Source: Heligmosomoides polygyrus polygyrus (lineage: Eukaryota > Nematoda > Chromadorea > Rhabditida > Heligmosomidae). Taken from it: 64,000 nt of DNA. How positions within the stretch are numbered: the first letter of the stretch is position 1; the number at the start of each line of letters is the position of its first letter. The notes under the pieces are model-generated. The model made no database searches, had not been told where the DNA came from, and saw only the letters and a list, made by a program, of their open reading frames with translations. A program made the position numbers and the translations under genes. The stretch spans positions 6,324,001 to 6,388,000 of the forward strand of contig OX377202.1 of NCBI GenBank assembly GCA_947396885.1, in the 5' to 3' direction. Of the stretch, positions 33,245 through 44,299 are shown piece after piece.

Positions 33245-34026
33245 GATAGAGATTCCAACTTCAGACGGTCAGCTACATGAAGTAACTCATGCGCAGTTAA
33301 AATTGGGCAGAATGAACCTATATAGCAAAGCGTGCCGATAATGGGGCCACCACTTCGAAAGCGAAATGAACACAGACACGGTAGGCTTTGCTTACTGAAA
33401 AATTGCAATACACCATCCTTTACTTTTGCGTTGGTTCTCCAGCTATTCTATCTTTATCGAACAGACTATCGTCTACACCCGCAGCATGATTTGGATCTCA
33501 GAGGGGGATAAACATTAGATAGTGAATAGAAACGAGAAACGACTAATAAATGAAACTCGCCTAAGAGCTCTTCGTACTGCTCCCTCCATGACATTCCCGG
33601 AAATAGTTCCGAACGCTCACTTCAAGCTGAAGCATGTAGCGCTTGTAGGAAACCATTATAGAGCAGGTAGCGGCAATAATAACGCACGACAAGCACAAAG
33701 AATTGAAGACGAGAAAGGAACAAAACCAAAAGTAAAACGTTCTGCAATCACGGACGATATAATGGAATCGGTCAGATGTTCGCGATGGAGCGCGCTTGCG
33801 CACCGCACCGTGGAGCCGACGGCGCTGGACAAGGTGTCCGGCGCGTTCAGATCGTCCGTTGCTGGGCAGCTTCGAGAAGAAGGGCTCCATGACAACATTT
33901 GTTGCAATACGTATGGGCAGACGATACAGTAGCACTGGAAGGCTATACTGTAGTCCTAGAATAGAATTCTAGAATATAAAAGGCGACTAGGCGCTGTTGT
34001 ACTTTTAGGAGTCCGGAAGTCGAGGA

Positions 34027-35989
34027 TGTCAAGTTGGGCGGACTTGGATTATTATTTGATTGAGTTGCGGGAGGAAGTATGGATGATGACGAAATACTTG
34101 TCAACTCCCGACTCAGTCCGCAGGTGGAAGCAGGGTTATTTATGCCAACTGTCCTGCCTGCTTCTCCACCCGGAGAACTTAGTCGGTGTCCTACTGCGCC
34201 GTCGCTAGGCGAACAGGCAGAAGGGCTTCTAGAAGCACTTAAACCGTGCAGGTCTACCGACATTATGTTCTTCTTCGTTAAGCAAGCTCTTCTGAAGCTA
34301 CCGGTACCTAATCCGACTTGACAACTCAGAGAAGGTCACCTAAGGTCCCCTAGTGTTTCTTTTATCTCCCCTCTAGATACCAGACGGCTGAACCGTTTGT
34401 CAGACGGTGATGACACCGTAGGTTTTATAAAGTTTATATAACAAAGTAAAAACTTCAAACACAAATGCAACGGTTCACGACAACAACAACTTCGAACGCG
34501 GAAACGACAGCGAAGTGAAATGGTATGAAAATGAAATCAATTGATCTAAAAGATGTGAATGAGTTCAACGGGAACTAATTAGGCTCAACCGGATTAAATG
34601 AACTCAAAAGAATCAAAAGTACGCCACCAAGACTGGGTTAGTATGTGAGAATCAGCTGGGGCTCGTCCGATTGTTGAGGTTTGGAATCCGACCGGCTGTC
34701 TCGCTCTTAACTCCCTCTAGGCTCCACTCACGCAACTAGGGCGGATGGGATAAGGGAGGAGCAGGGATAGGCCACCAGGTGGAGACCAACTGAGTTAGGT
34801 ACTTACCTAATCCTCAAGGACAAATCTCACTTAGCAGTGAGGCCGACTACCATGCAGCGGTAGCTGCGTAGCCCAAGCCCGGGGAAAATGCGGGGCGAAG
34901 AAGGTACGTGACGTACCAGTAAAAAGCCCACCTAGGAGGGTCAGGCTAAGGCAACACCACTAGGAGTCGCTAGCCGACTGCTAAATAGTTAGACTCTCTC
35001 TACTAGATGGAGCTACGCCCGAGAAGCACCCCCTTTATTTCTCACAGGTACTAGCGCCTACTAAAATTCAGGCTGACTACACTCGTCCCGACCAGGCTAG
35101 GAGGCGGACGCGCAACTCCTGCCGAGATTCACTGGGGAGCCTACACTACGGGGGAGCCGGGTGCGAAGACCCTTAAGAGCTACCTAGACTCTTCCCCTGA
35201 CTTAGTGGGTCTCCACCCAATGAATACCCCTACTGTGGAGGCTCAAGTTTTGGCCTACTACACAAAGAAGGGGAATTGGGCTAACAAGTGTTAGCCACGA
35301 ATAGCCCGGAGCCGGCTGTGACGCTTATGGCTGGGCACACGGTTGGTAGGAGAGGTAATTTAATAATGTCAGCCGAAACAGTGGGAGAGGATGAGGGGAC
35401 CGTGGGGAGTGGAGCACAGAAGAAATCAAGAGCTCTAAGGCTCCTGGTCGCCACGTTCAGCGAAACACTCACTCTCAGCGGAGGGGGAATATGCCTAACC
35501 CTACCGTTGCCTTATCCGAGGGACACCTGTTAGCGTCCCGGGGCTACGAGAGGCGAAGCTAGTGTGACGGCGCCGGGTCTAACCGACGACGCAAAACCTA
35601 GCCCGTAATGATGTGCTCGTTACACTCCGAATGTCTCCGGGTGAGATGTTGGACCCCTTTTCCCACTTGAAAACGGTTAGAGGATAAAACGAAATGAAGA
35701 AAACGAGAAGAATGCGGCTCTCAAGGCCGGACCGGCTGCTTCGCAGCAGGGAACGAAGACTACTGTTCTGGGGACCCGGGCCGCTGCGCGTGGTCCGACG
35801 CGGTGCGGCTCCCGCGGTGTCCGATCCATGTGGATCAACCCCCTTGACCATGTTCGGACGGGCCCCGGCTATGACAGGAGGCAAGGTCCGAAGAGAGAGT
35901 ACTCTGACAGAGGAGGGTGCCGACGGTAAGAGAGATATCGACACCGATCGGCCTGGGGGATCCAATGGACGCTTGACCTGGACTTGACA
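34027..35989 (-). repeat. 3' LTR, 1963 bp
   Basis: It is the same length as the other LTR, at a constant offset of 5279 bp, and every shadow ORF compared is identical in the two. It differs from the 5' LTR at three noticed bases near 34036-34046. It is bounded internally by the polypurine tract at 35990. Confidence 0.92.
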
Positions 35990-36004
35990 TGCCCCCCACT
36001 TTTG
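35990..36004 (-). other. Polypurine tract of the LTR element
   Basis: On - the sequence CAAAAGTGGGGGGCA lies directly against the 3' LTR start TGTCAAG. This is the expected position and composition for plus-strand priming. Confidence 0.8.
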
Positions 36005-36662
36005 AAAAGAGGCTGCTCCACTCAGCCCAAGAGTTCTTTCAGGGACTCTATTTAAAGGGAAAAATTCAGTTTAATGGGGCTGGCGTCCATTGGTCCTATT
36101 ATGCACATAATAAGTGCTACTATGCCTGAACTCCTGATATGGTTAGTACATTGGCTCTTATAACAAATCTAGAGTATCACGTGGAGCAATGTCATTAACC
36201 GACATGTATGGCGACATCAATGGCCGCTGGTGAACTACATCTAGATAAAATCAGTGAATGGATCAGCTAGAAGAGGTTGAAGAAAGGGCCGAAGAGAACA
36301 ATGGCTGATCCGCTGGCCAATGAGAATTCAGGCAGGGTACGTAACCGTATGTTTGGGAAGAATGGGCTTCAAACGGAGAAGAGAAGCAACAACCTATCAA
36401 CACAAGAACTGTGGAAGGGATACGGTTACGGCTCATGTGGGTTTGAACGGGTATGGCGAAGAGCTGAGCTCACTCTCGCACCCGAGAAGGCCTCGCCTCC
36501 GGCTTCAGCGTCGGCCAATAGATTCGGCACAGCATTTGCGGCCCCCGACAACGCCACTCCTGCACACCGCTACCATACCAACCCGGCCATATAGATTCCA
36601 TCGAAACGGCTCATGCGATAGCTGAAGGAAAAGCTTTCAAAACACAAGACTTAATGGGGCAA
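36005..36662. other. LTR element 3' internal region without pol
   Basis: These 658 bp lie between the Gag-protease stop and the polypurine tract, where pol would be expected. Neither strand shows reverse transcriptase, RNase H or integrase motifs. Short frames on + are unsupported. Confidence 0.75.
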
Positions 36663-39542
36663 TCAGAGTACAGAAGGAATGAGAATAGTACCTGATGCTA
36701 GTCGATTGGATGGAACCTTTTGTGGTCGTTTACGCTTACGCTTACGTGTACGTGGCCTACCTCGGCGCTGGCCACGAACGGTAGTTGGTATAGGAGAATT
36801 ACTGATACCAGCTGGCACTTTGGCCAGGTGGTCGCACTGAACTCGCACGGGCTCTTCATTTTTACCTAACGGCTGTATGACCGGAACAACAGTGTCTCCG
36901 TTGGTAATGTGGCATGAACCAGGCCCTATCCGGCTGTCTTTGGAACAGAAACTTTTATCTGTGTCCTTACCTGGATGGGTGTCATGCGTGTTAGCAACGG
37001 TGAGGGGAGCTATGGTTACCGTTGACTTTGAACGTGCTTTCCGAACTCTACCACGTTGCCCTTTCCGGGTAGGCGGTTCATTCCTGCTCTTATGGGTCAG
37101 CTGCCAGCCCGAGTGGTTAAATTGAATACCTACTCCCAGAGCTTGTAAAGCGTTAGTACCCAAGAGAATGAGTTGCCTCTCGGCTTTCTGAATGTGGAAC
37201 TGAACCTTTGCCTCTTTGCCTCCCGGCTGGAGCGCCACTTGGGTATCAAGACGCATTAGAAACTTCATGCGGTTCCCGGATACATCCAAGATACTGTTAT
37301 CCCTCGGCGGCCCCAGTAAGGTGACCATGGAATCCAGATCCTCTCCCTTTTCTTTCAAGGGGTACAGGAATCCCGTGGGAATGATTGAAAGCACGGATCC
37401 CGTGTCTATCAGAGCTTTCGCTGTGGTACCCATTATCCGGATAGTACAATGGCATTGCTTGCCAAAGGGTTTTGTCGGGACACCTGGAACGGCTATCGCG
37501 GCACACCATGAATCAAGAAGCGTTGCAAGAGACTGCTTCTGGCCGCTTCTGTTTGACCTAGACGGCTCTGTCACTGCCATGTTTAGTGGCCTAATGCCTC
37601 CCGGTTGTGTTGCCTGTCCACTACTGGGTCTAATAGGCTGAGGCTTGTGACGTCGTCTGTTACGTCTACGGCCATTCCGGCTTCTGTTCGACCATCCGGT
37701 TGTACTTGGTGGAGGACTACTAGTGAAGCTATCCCCTGAAGAAGCTTCATATGCCGTAGAGGGTACACCGGCTTGCCGACGATTTCCCGTGGGTGACTGG
37801 ATCGCTTCCTGGGCTATGCGTACCCGCTCGAGCCGTAAAGCTACAGTTCGGACTTCTTGAAACACTTGGCCCTCCGGGGCTTCAAGTGCAGCGAGCATGT
37901 AGTACGAGTCCTTCCAATGGGCTAGGCACTCATACAGTTTGCTTCCAAGCTGGAAGTCCGTTGCCTGCTCCGGCACCATGCGCTTCGCAATCTGCCTCAT
38001 GCGACACACAAAGTCCGCTACGGATTCGTCGTCCATAATCCGGAGATTCTTCCAGTCCATTTCGGCTTGCAGACGTTCACCTGGGGTTCGACGAGCCTCC
38101 CGGAGGAATTTCACAACCGACTGATACGAAGTATTGCGGCCCATCTCCGGCGACGTATCGATTAGTGCTCGAATCGATCCTCCTAAGTGCGTCAACAGAA
38201 TCTTCTTCCTGTCTTCGTCACTCCATAAGGTGCCCGGGTACTTCATTTCTAGGCGACGGATGAAATCGTCGAATGATGAAGATCCATCATAAACACCTAT
38301 GTCGGCTACCGACTGGGTTTTGAGCACCTCCTTTAATGTGCACAGGACATCGTCCTTCCTCGGCGAACAGTTACTACAGGTACTCTTGTTGTCAGTATAT
38401 GACTGGACGCTTAGATTCTCAGCGGAGTTACCCGTCGTCCGACATCGAGAAGTAGTCTCCGACAATGTCCGCGATGACGATCCCGATCTCTGACGCTGGC
38501 GGAATGTCTTGGTGGCATCTTCTCTGTCAATCGGCCGCGACCGGCTCAATCCACGGGACTGCATGGATTTCTCACATGCGTTAGGGTCCGAACTCCTTGT
38601 TTTGGTCCTGGACTTACCCGGGAGAGGGATTGGCGGCGATGCTACAGGCCTGACCGGCTCCCCATGTTTCACTCGGTCTTGATGCCCACCCGGCTGCGTC
38701 CGCAACGTCGCTACTTGGCGCTGAAGCTGTGCGATGACCGCCTCCCTCTCTGCTATGGTAGCTAGGATATGGTCGGTATCGCAGTGCAACGCACAAGCAA
38801 TGACGTCAAGGCGCAAGCCACTTTCTAACAGCGCAGGAAGTTTTTGACACAAGTCCTGGCCGGACATTCCCGAGATCTGCGTCATCTTTGCTCCTAACAG
38901 CGGGTCTTGGCCCGACTGAAGAAGCGCGTTCCTTGCCGCATTGGCTGCTTTTTGGATTTCCTCTAGTATGCTTCGGCGTTTGTGTTGCGAAAGGTGGCGA
39001 AAATGCGCGGTTAGCGCTCTGTCGCAAGTGGTTACCACGTTCTGGATCAAGGCTGCTGCTGAGTCCATCTCATTCGGAGCCGACTCCGGCTGCACTTGGT
39101 CTGGTACTACTCCCCAGCTCCTGTGCGCCTCTGGTGCTCGTTGAGGTATCTCTAAGCCAGCCGGCTTAAGCGCATCCTGCAGGGCTTTCTGTGCCAGCTG
39201 CACGGCTGTTTGCAGCACTTGTGAGTCCCAATTTTGGTAGCTCATATCCTGAAACATGTCCTGCTGAAGTTGTGTTCCGGTTCCTGAGGGTCGGATTGGC
39301 CCCCATGTCAAGTTCGGCGGACTATGATTATTATTTGATTGAGTTGCGGGAGGAAGTATGGATGATGACGAAATACTTGTCAACTCCCGACTCAGTCCGC
39401 AGGTGGAAGCAGGGTTATTTATGCCAACTGTCCTGCCTGCTTCTCCACCCGGAGAACTTAGTCGGTGTCCTACTGCGCCGTCGCTAGGCGAACAGGCAGA
39501 AGGGCTTCTAGAAGCACTTAAACCGTGCAGGTCTACCGACAT
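36663..39542 (-). CDS. Gag-protease polyprotein of the LTR element
   Basis: An uninterrupted 959-codon frame. Residues 1-79 are encoded inside the 5' LTR, and W80 is the TGG of the primer site. About residues 80-290 are helical and include REAVIAQLQRQVATLR, a likely coiled coil. About 300-400 is basic and Ser-rich. About 405-580 looks like a retrotransposon Gag domain (FDDFIRRLEMKYPGTLW, then LRIMDDESVADFVCRMRQIA). About 620-660 is Arg-rich, perhaps replacing a zinc knuckle, which is not evident. An aspartic protease follows at about 695-805, with the catalytic motif ALIDTGS (D713) and the flanking LILLGTNAL. The C-terminal tail is very basic (RKRKRKRP). The frame is intact, consistent with recent activity. 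No -1 or +1 pol extension is seen. Confidence 0.88.
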   Translation of the reverse strand: MSVDLHGLSASRSPSACSPSDGAVGHRLSSPGGEAGRTVGINNPASTCGLSRELTSISSSSILPPATQSNNNHSPPNLTWGPIRPSGTGTQLQQDMFQDMSYQNWDSQVLQTAVQLAQKALQDALKPAGLEIPQRAPEAHRSWGVVPDQVQPESAPNEMDSAAALIQNVVTTCDRALTAHFRHLSQHKRRSILEEIQKAANAARNALLQSGQDPLLGAKMTQISGMSGQDLCQKLPALLESGLRLDVIACALHCDTDHILATIAEREAVIAQLQRQVATLRTQPGGHQDRVKHGEPVRPVASPPIPLPGKSRTKTRSSDPNACEKSMQSRGLSRSRPIDREDATKTFRQRQRSGSSSRTLSETTSRCRTTGNSAENLSVQSYTDNKSTCSNCSPRKDDVLCTLKEVLKTQSVADIGVYDGSSSFDDFIRRLEMKYPGTLWSDEDRKKILLTHLGGSIRALIDTSPEMGRNTSYQSVVKFLREARRTPGERLQAEMDWKNLRIMDDESVADFVCRMRQIAKRMVPEQATDFQLGSKLYECLAHWKDSYYMLAALEAPEGQVFQEVRTVALRLERVRIAQEAIQSPTGNRRQAGVPSTAYEASSGDSFTSSPPPSTTGWSNRSRNGRRRNRRRHKPQPIRPSSGQATQPGGIRPLNMAVTEPSRSNRSGQKQSLATLLDSWCAAIAVPGVPTKPFGKQCHCTIRIMGTTAKALIDTGSVLSIIPTGFLYPLKEKGEDLDSMVTLLGPPRDNSILDVSGNRMKFLMRLDTQVALQPGGKEAKVQFHIQKAERQLILLGTNALQALGVGIQFNHSGWQLTHKSRNEPPTRKGQRGRVRKARSKSTVTIAPLTVANTHDTHPGKDTDKSFCSKDSRIGPGSCHITNGDTVVPVIQPLGKNEEPVRVQCDHLAKVPAGISNSPIPTTVRGQRRGRPRTRKRKRKRPQKVPSNRLASGTILIPSVL
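39291..39305 (-). other. Primer-binding site of the LTR element
   Basis: On - the LTR ends CTTGACA and is followed at once by TGGGGGCCAATCCGA. The TGG start matches the CCA end of a primer tRNA. The tRNA species was not identified. The site is translated as part of the Gag frame. Confidence 0.75.
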
Positions 39543-41268
39543 TATGTTCTTCTTCGTTAAGCAAGCTCTTCTGAAGCTACCGGTACCTAATCCGACTTGA
39601 CAACTCAGAGAAGGTCACCTAAGGTCCCCTAGTGTTTCTTTTATCTCCCCTCTAGATACCAGACGGCTGAACCGTTTGTCAGACGGTGATGACACCGTAG
39701 GTTTTATAAAGTTTATATAACAAAGTAAAAACTTCAAACACAAATGCAACGGTTCACGACAACAACAACTTCGAACGCGGAAACGACAGCGAAGTGAAAT
39801 GGTATGAAAATGAAATCAATTGATCTAAAAGATGTGAATGAGTTCAACGGGAACTAATTAGGCTCAACCGGATTAAATGAACTCAAAAGAATCAAAAGTA
39901 CGCCACCAAGACTGGGTTAGTATGTGAGAATCAGCTGGGGCTCGTCCGATTGTTGAGGTTTGGAATCCGACCGGCTGTCTCGCTCTTAACTCCCTCTAGG
40001 CTCCACTCACGCAACTAGGGCGGATGGGATAAGGGAGGAGCAGGGATAGGCCACCAGGTGGAGACCAACTGAGTTAGGTACTTACCTAATCCTCAAGGAC
40101 AAATCTCACTTAGCAGTGAGGCCGACTACCATGCAGCGGTAGCTGCGTAGCCCAAGCCCGGGGAAAATGCGGGGCGAAGAAGGTACGTGACGTACCAGTA
40201 AAAAGCCCACCTAGGAGGGTCAGGCTAAGGCAACACCACTAGGAGTCGCTAGCCGACTGCTAAATAGTTAGACTCTCTCTACTAGATGGAGCTACGCCCG
40301 AGAAGCACCCCCTTTATTTCTCACAGGTACTAGCGCCTACTAAAATTCAGGCTGACTACACTCGTCCCGACCAGGCTAGGAGGCGGACGCGCAACTCCTG
40401 CCGAGATTCACTGGGGAGCCTACACTACGGGGGAGCCGGGTGCGAAGACCCTTAAGAGCTACCTAGACTCTTCCCCTGACTTAGTGGGTCTCCACCCAAT
40501 GAATACCCCTACTGTGGAGGCTCAAGTTTTGGCCTACTACACAAAGAAGGGGAATTGGGCTAACAAGTGTTAGCCACGAATAGCCCGGAGCCGGCTGTGA
40601 CGCTTATGGCTGGGCACACGGTTGGTAGGAGAGGTAATTTAATAATGTCAGCCGAAACAGTGGGAGAGGATGAGGGGACCGTGGGGAGTGGAGCACAGAA
40701 GAAATCAAGAGCTCTAAGGCTCCTGGTCGCCACGTTCAGCGAAACACTCACTCTCAGCGGAGGGGGAATATGCCTAACCCTACCGTTGCCTTATCCGAGG
40801 GACACCTGTTAGCGTCCCGGGGCTACGAGAGGCGAAGCTAGTGTGACGGCGCCGGGTCTAACCGACGACGCAAAACCTAGCCCGTAATGATGTGCTCGTT
40901 ACACTCCGAATGTCTCCGGGTGAGATGTTGGACCCCTTTTCCCACTTGAAAACGGTTAGAGGATAAAACGAAATGAAGAAAACGAGAAGAATGCGGCTCT
41001 CAAGGCCGGACCGGCTGCTTCGCAGCAGGGAACGAAGACTACTGTTCTGGGGACCCGGGCCGCTGCGCGTGGTCCGACGCGGTGCGGCTCCCGCGGTGTC
41101 CGATCCATGTGGATCAACCCCCTTGACCATGTTCGGACGGGCCCCGGCTATGACAGGAGGCAAGGTCCGAAGAGAGAGTACTCTGACAGAGGAGGGTGCC
41201 GACGGTAAGAGAGATATCGACACCGATCGGCCTGGGGGATCCAATGGACGCTTGACCTGGACTTGACA
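39306..41268 (-). repeat. 5' LTR, 1963 bp, containing the gag start
   Basis: It carries the Gag initiation codon at 39542, 237 bp before its internal end. The remaining 1.7 kb upstream of the start would include promoter and leader. No TATA position is claimed. Confidence 0.92.
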
Positions 41269-41518
41269 AGGAGAGGTCGAAAAAAATTCGCCCAAACTTC
41301 GCCCAGGAGTGTTATTTAGGGCGGTGATCACGAATCTGACATCTGATTCTGAAATTTCGGCCGATCACTGTAGGTTACGGTAGGTACGGATGATTAAGGC
41401 TGTCAAGGTCATAATCCCCGATTTTGTTCAATCTTCGCGTAGGGGAGGGGGGGAGGGTTGTTTTCGGGTGCTGATCACGAATCTGACATCCATTTTTCGT
41501 TTTACGGATGCGTTTCGT

Positions 41519-41922
41519 TAGGCCGCTCCCTGGGTTACGGTAGCGGGCCGCGCCGCGCGCCACCGCCCCCGATCACGGTAGCGTGGCGTGTTGTTGAGCC
41601 CGCCTCGGACGGACGGGTTCGACTGTTGCCGACAGGGACGGCTAGTGACGTCATACGCGTCTAATCAATGGGCGCGCTAGAGCACGAAGTTATGCACCAC
41701 CGACTGTAGAAGGAACGCAGTCGAAAGCAGTCGGCACACCTTTTCGCGCCCTAGCGCGCCCAGCAGACTCGAGGACCGCCCGCGTATGACGTCACTAGCC
41801 GTCCCTGTCGGCAGCAGTAGGACCCGTCCGTCCGAGGCGGGCTCAACAACACGCCATGCTACCGTGATCGGGGGGCGGTGGCGCGCGGCGCGGCCCGCTA
41901 CCGCAACCCAGGGAGCGGCCTA
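41519..41922. mobile_element. GC-rich foldback of 404 bp
   Basis: Arms of about 145 bp from TAGGCCGCTCCCTGGGTT to AACCCAGGGAGCGGCCTA are nearly perfect complements, with CGTCCGAGGCGGG and TGACGTCATACGCG in each. The loop contains a second inverted pair, GGCGCGCTAG and CTAGCGCGCC. It is inserted in the host palindromic repeat. Confidence 0.85.
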
Positions 41923-41923
41923 A

Positions 41924-42083
41924 GGCCTGAGTTATACTCCCGCGGGAGCATCCGCGGAAGGGCGGGAATCGCGCCGAGACTCCTCACCTGGCCAATCGCC
42001 GCGCCTCGCCACGCCCGCCTCCGCCGTGCACCATTGGTCCGCGGACGTTCCGCGGATGCTCCCGCGGGAGTATAACAGATGCC
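41924..42083. mobile_element. Mini-foldback, GTTATACTCCCGCGG type
   Basis: A 160-bp palindrome from GGCCTGAGTTATACTCCCGC to GCGGGAGTATAACAGATGCC, with GAGCATCCGCGGA against TCCGCGGATGCTC. Only one base separates it from the preceding foldback. Confidence 0.8.
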
Positions 42084-43273
42084 TAACGTACGAACCCATG
42101 TCAGATTCGTGATCAGCATCCCAAATGACCGTCCTAGACGAAGTTTGGGCGAAATAGGTGATTATGGCCTTGGCAGCCTTAGTCACCTGCATCTACCGTA
42201 ACCTACCGTGCTCCAGCGTAAAGCGAAAAACGGATGTCAGACTCGTAATCAGCATCCCAAATTACCGTCCTAGGTGAAGTTTGGGCGAAATAGGTGACCA
42301 TAGCCCTGGTCACCCGTACCTATCGTAACCTACAGTACTCCAGCATAAAACGAAAGACTAATGTCAGATTCGTGATCAGCATCCCAAATGACCGCCCGTT
42401 CCTACCTTAACCTACCGTGATCGGCCGAAATTTCTAAAACGGAGGTCAGATTCGTGATCCCTGGGCGAAGTCTGGGCGAGTTTTTTTTCGACCCCTCCCC
42501 GACCTCTCGAGTCCTGAAAGTATAATGGTGCCGGCGACTATATTGAAGCACCGAGCGTGCTTTAATGGTCTTTTGACATAAACCAATTCTGACAACTATC
42601 TCTTCCATACACTTCGGCTATTCCTGAAAAACGAGGTTCAAAAGGTAGAAACCATATCCGATTTTTCATGCCGCATTTTTATGACATGACAGAAGTGTGC
42701 AGAAAGTCGAAGCTTGCCGCCAGAAGTTGTCGTTGATCTCATCCGAAACCTTATGGGAAATGCGTTAGCGGAGTAGGAAATAGATTAGCTCAACTGCTTT
42801 ATGTCTCAAAAACTAGCAAAACGTGGTAGTCTCGAGAGTTAAGGTAAGATGTGATAGGTAACAAGACGGTAAGAGATACGAGGTTGTACGAGGCATCTTC
42901 ACGTGAAATTTGGTTTGTATTTCACGTCGCCTGAATTTCAGCACACGCTAGACAACATCCGTGGCATGTCTCCTGAAGTCATACATAGGTTAGACGACGT
43001 CTGCGACGCATCTGAATCGGGGCGCGCGCTGGACGACGTATGCGACACGTCTTCTGAATACCGATGTTCGATCCATGGACCCTATTCATAACTATAGTCT
43101 TTCGGTTTTGTTCTACCGAGAAGCACGATAAGCGTGAATAAAATCAATGAAGAGCGAGCAGAGAACATCGGGTAAACTAATGCCTACCTTCTCAACTTCT
43201 TCAAAATCGTCGCTAATCGTAAGTCCGAGGGGAGGGGCTGTGCAGCCTTTCTCCTTCAACTATCAAATTATGA

Positions 43274-43334
43274 AAAATCTGCAGTAACTGCAGCACAGGA
43301 CATCATGTCCTGTGCTGCAGTTAATGCAGATTTT
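43274..43334. other. Near-perfect 61-bp hairpin
   Basis: Two 29-bp arms (AAAATCTGCAGTAACTGCAG then CACAGGACA, and the complement) with one mismatch and a 3-base spacer. The tiny loop argues against a microRNA precursor. It could be a foldback remnant or a cruciform-prone site. Confidence 0.7.
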
Positions 43335-44299
43335 GAGCATTTTTTGAGCAGCCACTCTTGGATCAATAGACTCGAGATAGTGAGCACTGTGATCGTCTTA
43401 ATGACCGCGGGAATCAAATCAGAGGCCACAGCGTAACTCGAAGGCAGTGTGTTAGAATGCCGAAGTAGTTCTCGATGATGGTCCTTTCCCTGCGGCATGT
43501 GCTGCCAGTGCATCAACTTTTCTCGTGTACTGTTCACCATAAATACACTACAATGCAGTACGCACATATTATGCCCCTAGAAGCTTTCATTTGCCAGTAC
43601 ATCTAGATGGACCAAACGGCCGGCCGAAATCCTTGGTCCTCTAGAAAATGGCATGGTACGTGCGGAAAACGATTCATGACCATCAGCCATAAGTTGGATG
43701 GCGGTTCTCCTTTCCCAAGGTTCGTTAAAGTCTCGTGGCCGATTAACATCACTACTGCCGCCTCCGCTGACTTGCCTTCAGCAAAACTGCGCGTGAGCTG
43801 CGCGCTTCACCACTTTTGCAGCCCGCCGTTTGCCTCAAAAGTGTGCGGTGGCCTTAACTGCCGATGTTTAAGAAAATCGTCATCATGCACTTCTGTCGTG
43901 ACTCGCATCCGACATGTCGCTACCTGTCGCCGCCGCCGGCCCAGCGAGTCGATCGACCTGGTCAAACCTGGTCAAACGTGTCGATCGACACGTCGTCGTC
44001 GCCAAACCTTCGAGAAGCCGGCAGAGACGCAGAGGGTGCGTGCCTCTGTCGTCTCTGACCGGCTGGGCCGAGAGTCCTGCTGCCACCGCTCCCGCTGAGC
44101 GGTGGTCATCCCCGGGCGCTCCCGCTGAGTGGTCGGGCTTCATCGTCGTCGCCGCCCTTCGCGGTTCGAGGACAAGAGTCGTCCGCCCGATGGATCCAGT
44201 CATGGTTGCCGTCGAGATTCGTCATCCTGGTCACTGTCGTCGTCGAAAGTTATCATCGTCGATAGTCGTCAGTTCTCGCCGGAGGACCGATGATCCGTC

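Larger units (their letters stand above)
34027..41268 (-). mobile_element. Young non-autonomous LTR retrotransposon (Gag-protease only)
   Basis: The element is 7242 bp with 1963-bp LTRs at 34027-35989 (3' LTR) and 39306-41268 (5' LTR). LTRs begin TGTCAAG and end CTTGACA, and align without gaps; I noticed three substitutions, all within 30 bp of one end. The target duplication is AGGA (34023-34026 and 41269-41272). The internal region is 3316 bp and contains one ORF (Gag plus protease) running on -. There is no reverse transcriptase, RNase H, integrase or envelope frame. Mobilisation must depend on enzymes supplied by another element. The superfamily (Gypsy/Metaviridae versus Bel-Pao) cannot be fixed without pol; the protease-after-gag order and the TGG primer site fit either. 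Confidence 0.93.
33985..42540. repeat. Host palindromic repeat split by the LTR element
   Basis: The pieces 33985-34026 and 41269-42540 join to give the family structure: GTACTTTTAGGAGTCC..GTCGAGGA then GAGGTCGAAAAAAA at the left, and at the right end the complement ending CTCGAGTCCTGAAAGTATAA. The right part holds three head-to-tail repeats with GTCAGATTCGTGATCAGCAT. Two further foldbacks (41519-41922 and 41924-42083) are also inserted in it. Confidence 0.7.

Noticed and set aside
33522..33932. 136- and 124-codon overlapping ORFs on both strands
   Set aside because: No recognisable motif and no splice sites of note; opposite-strand frames of similar length suggest compositional chance.
34079..41266. 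Plus-strand ORFs in both LTRs (80-97 codons)
   Set aside because: They are identical because the LTRs are identical, lie antisense to the element, and have no protein-family features.
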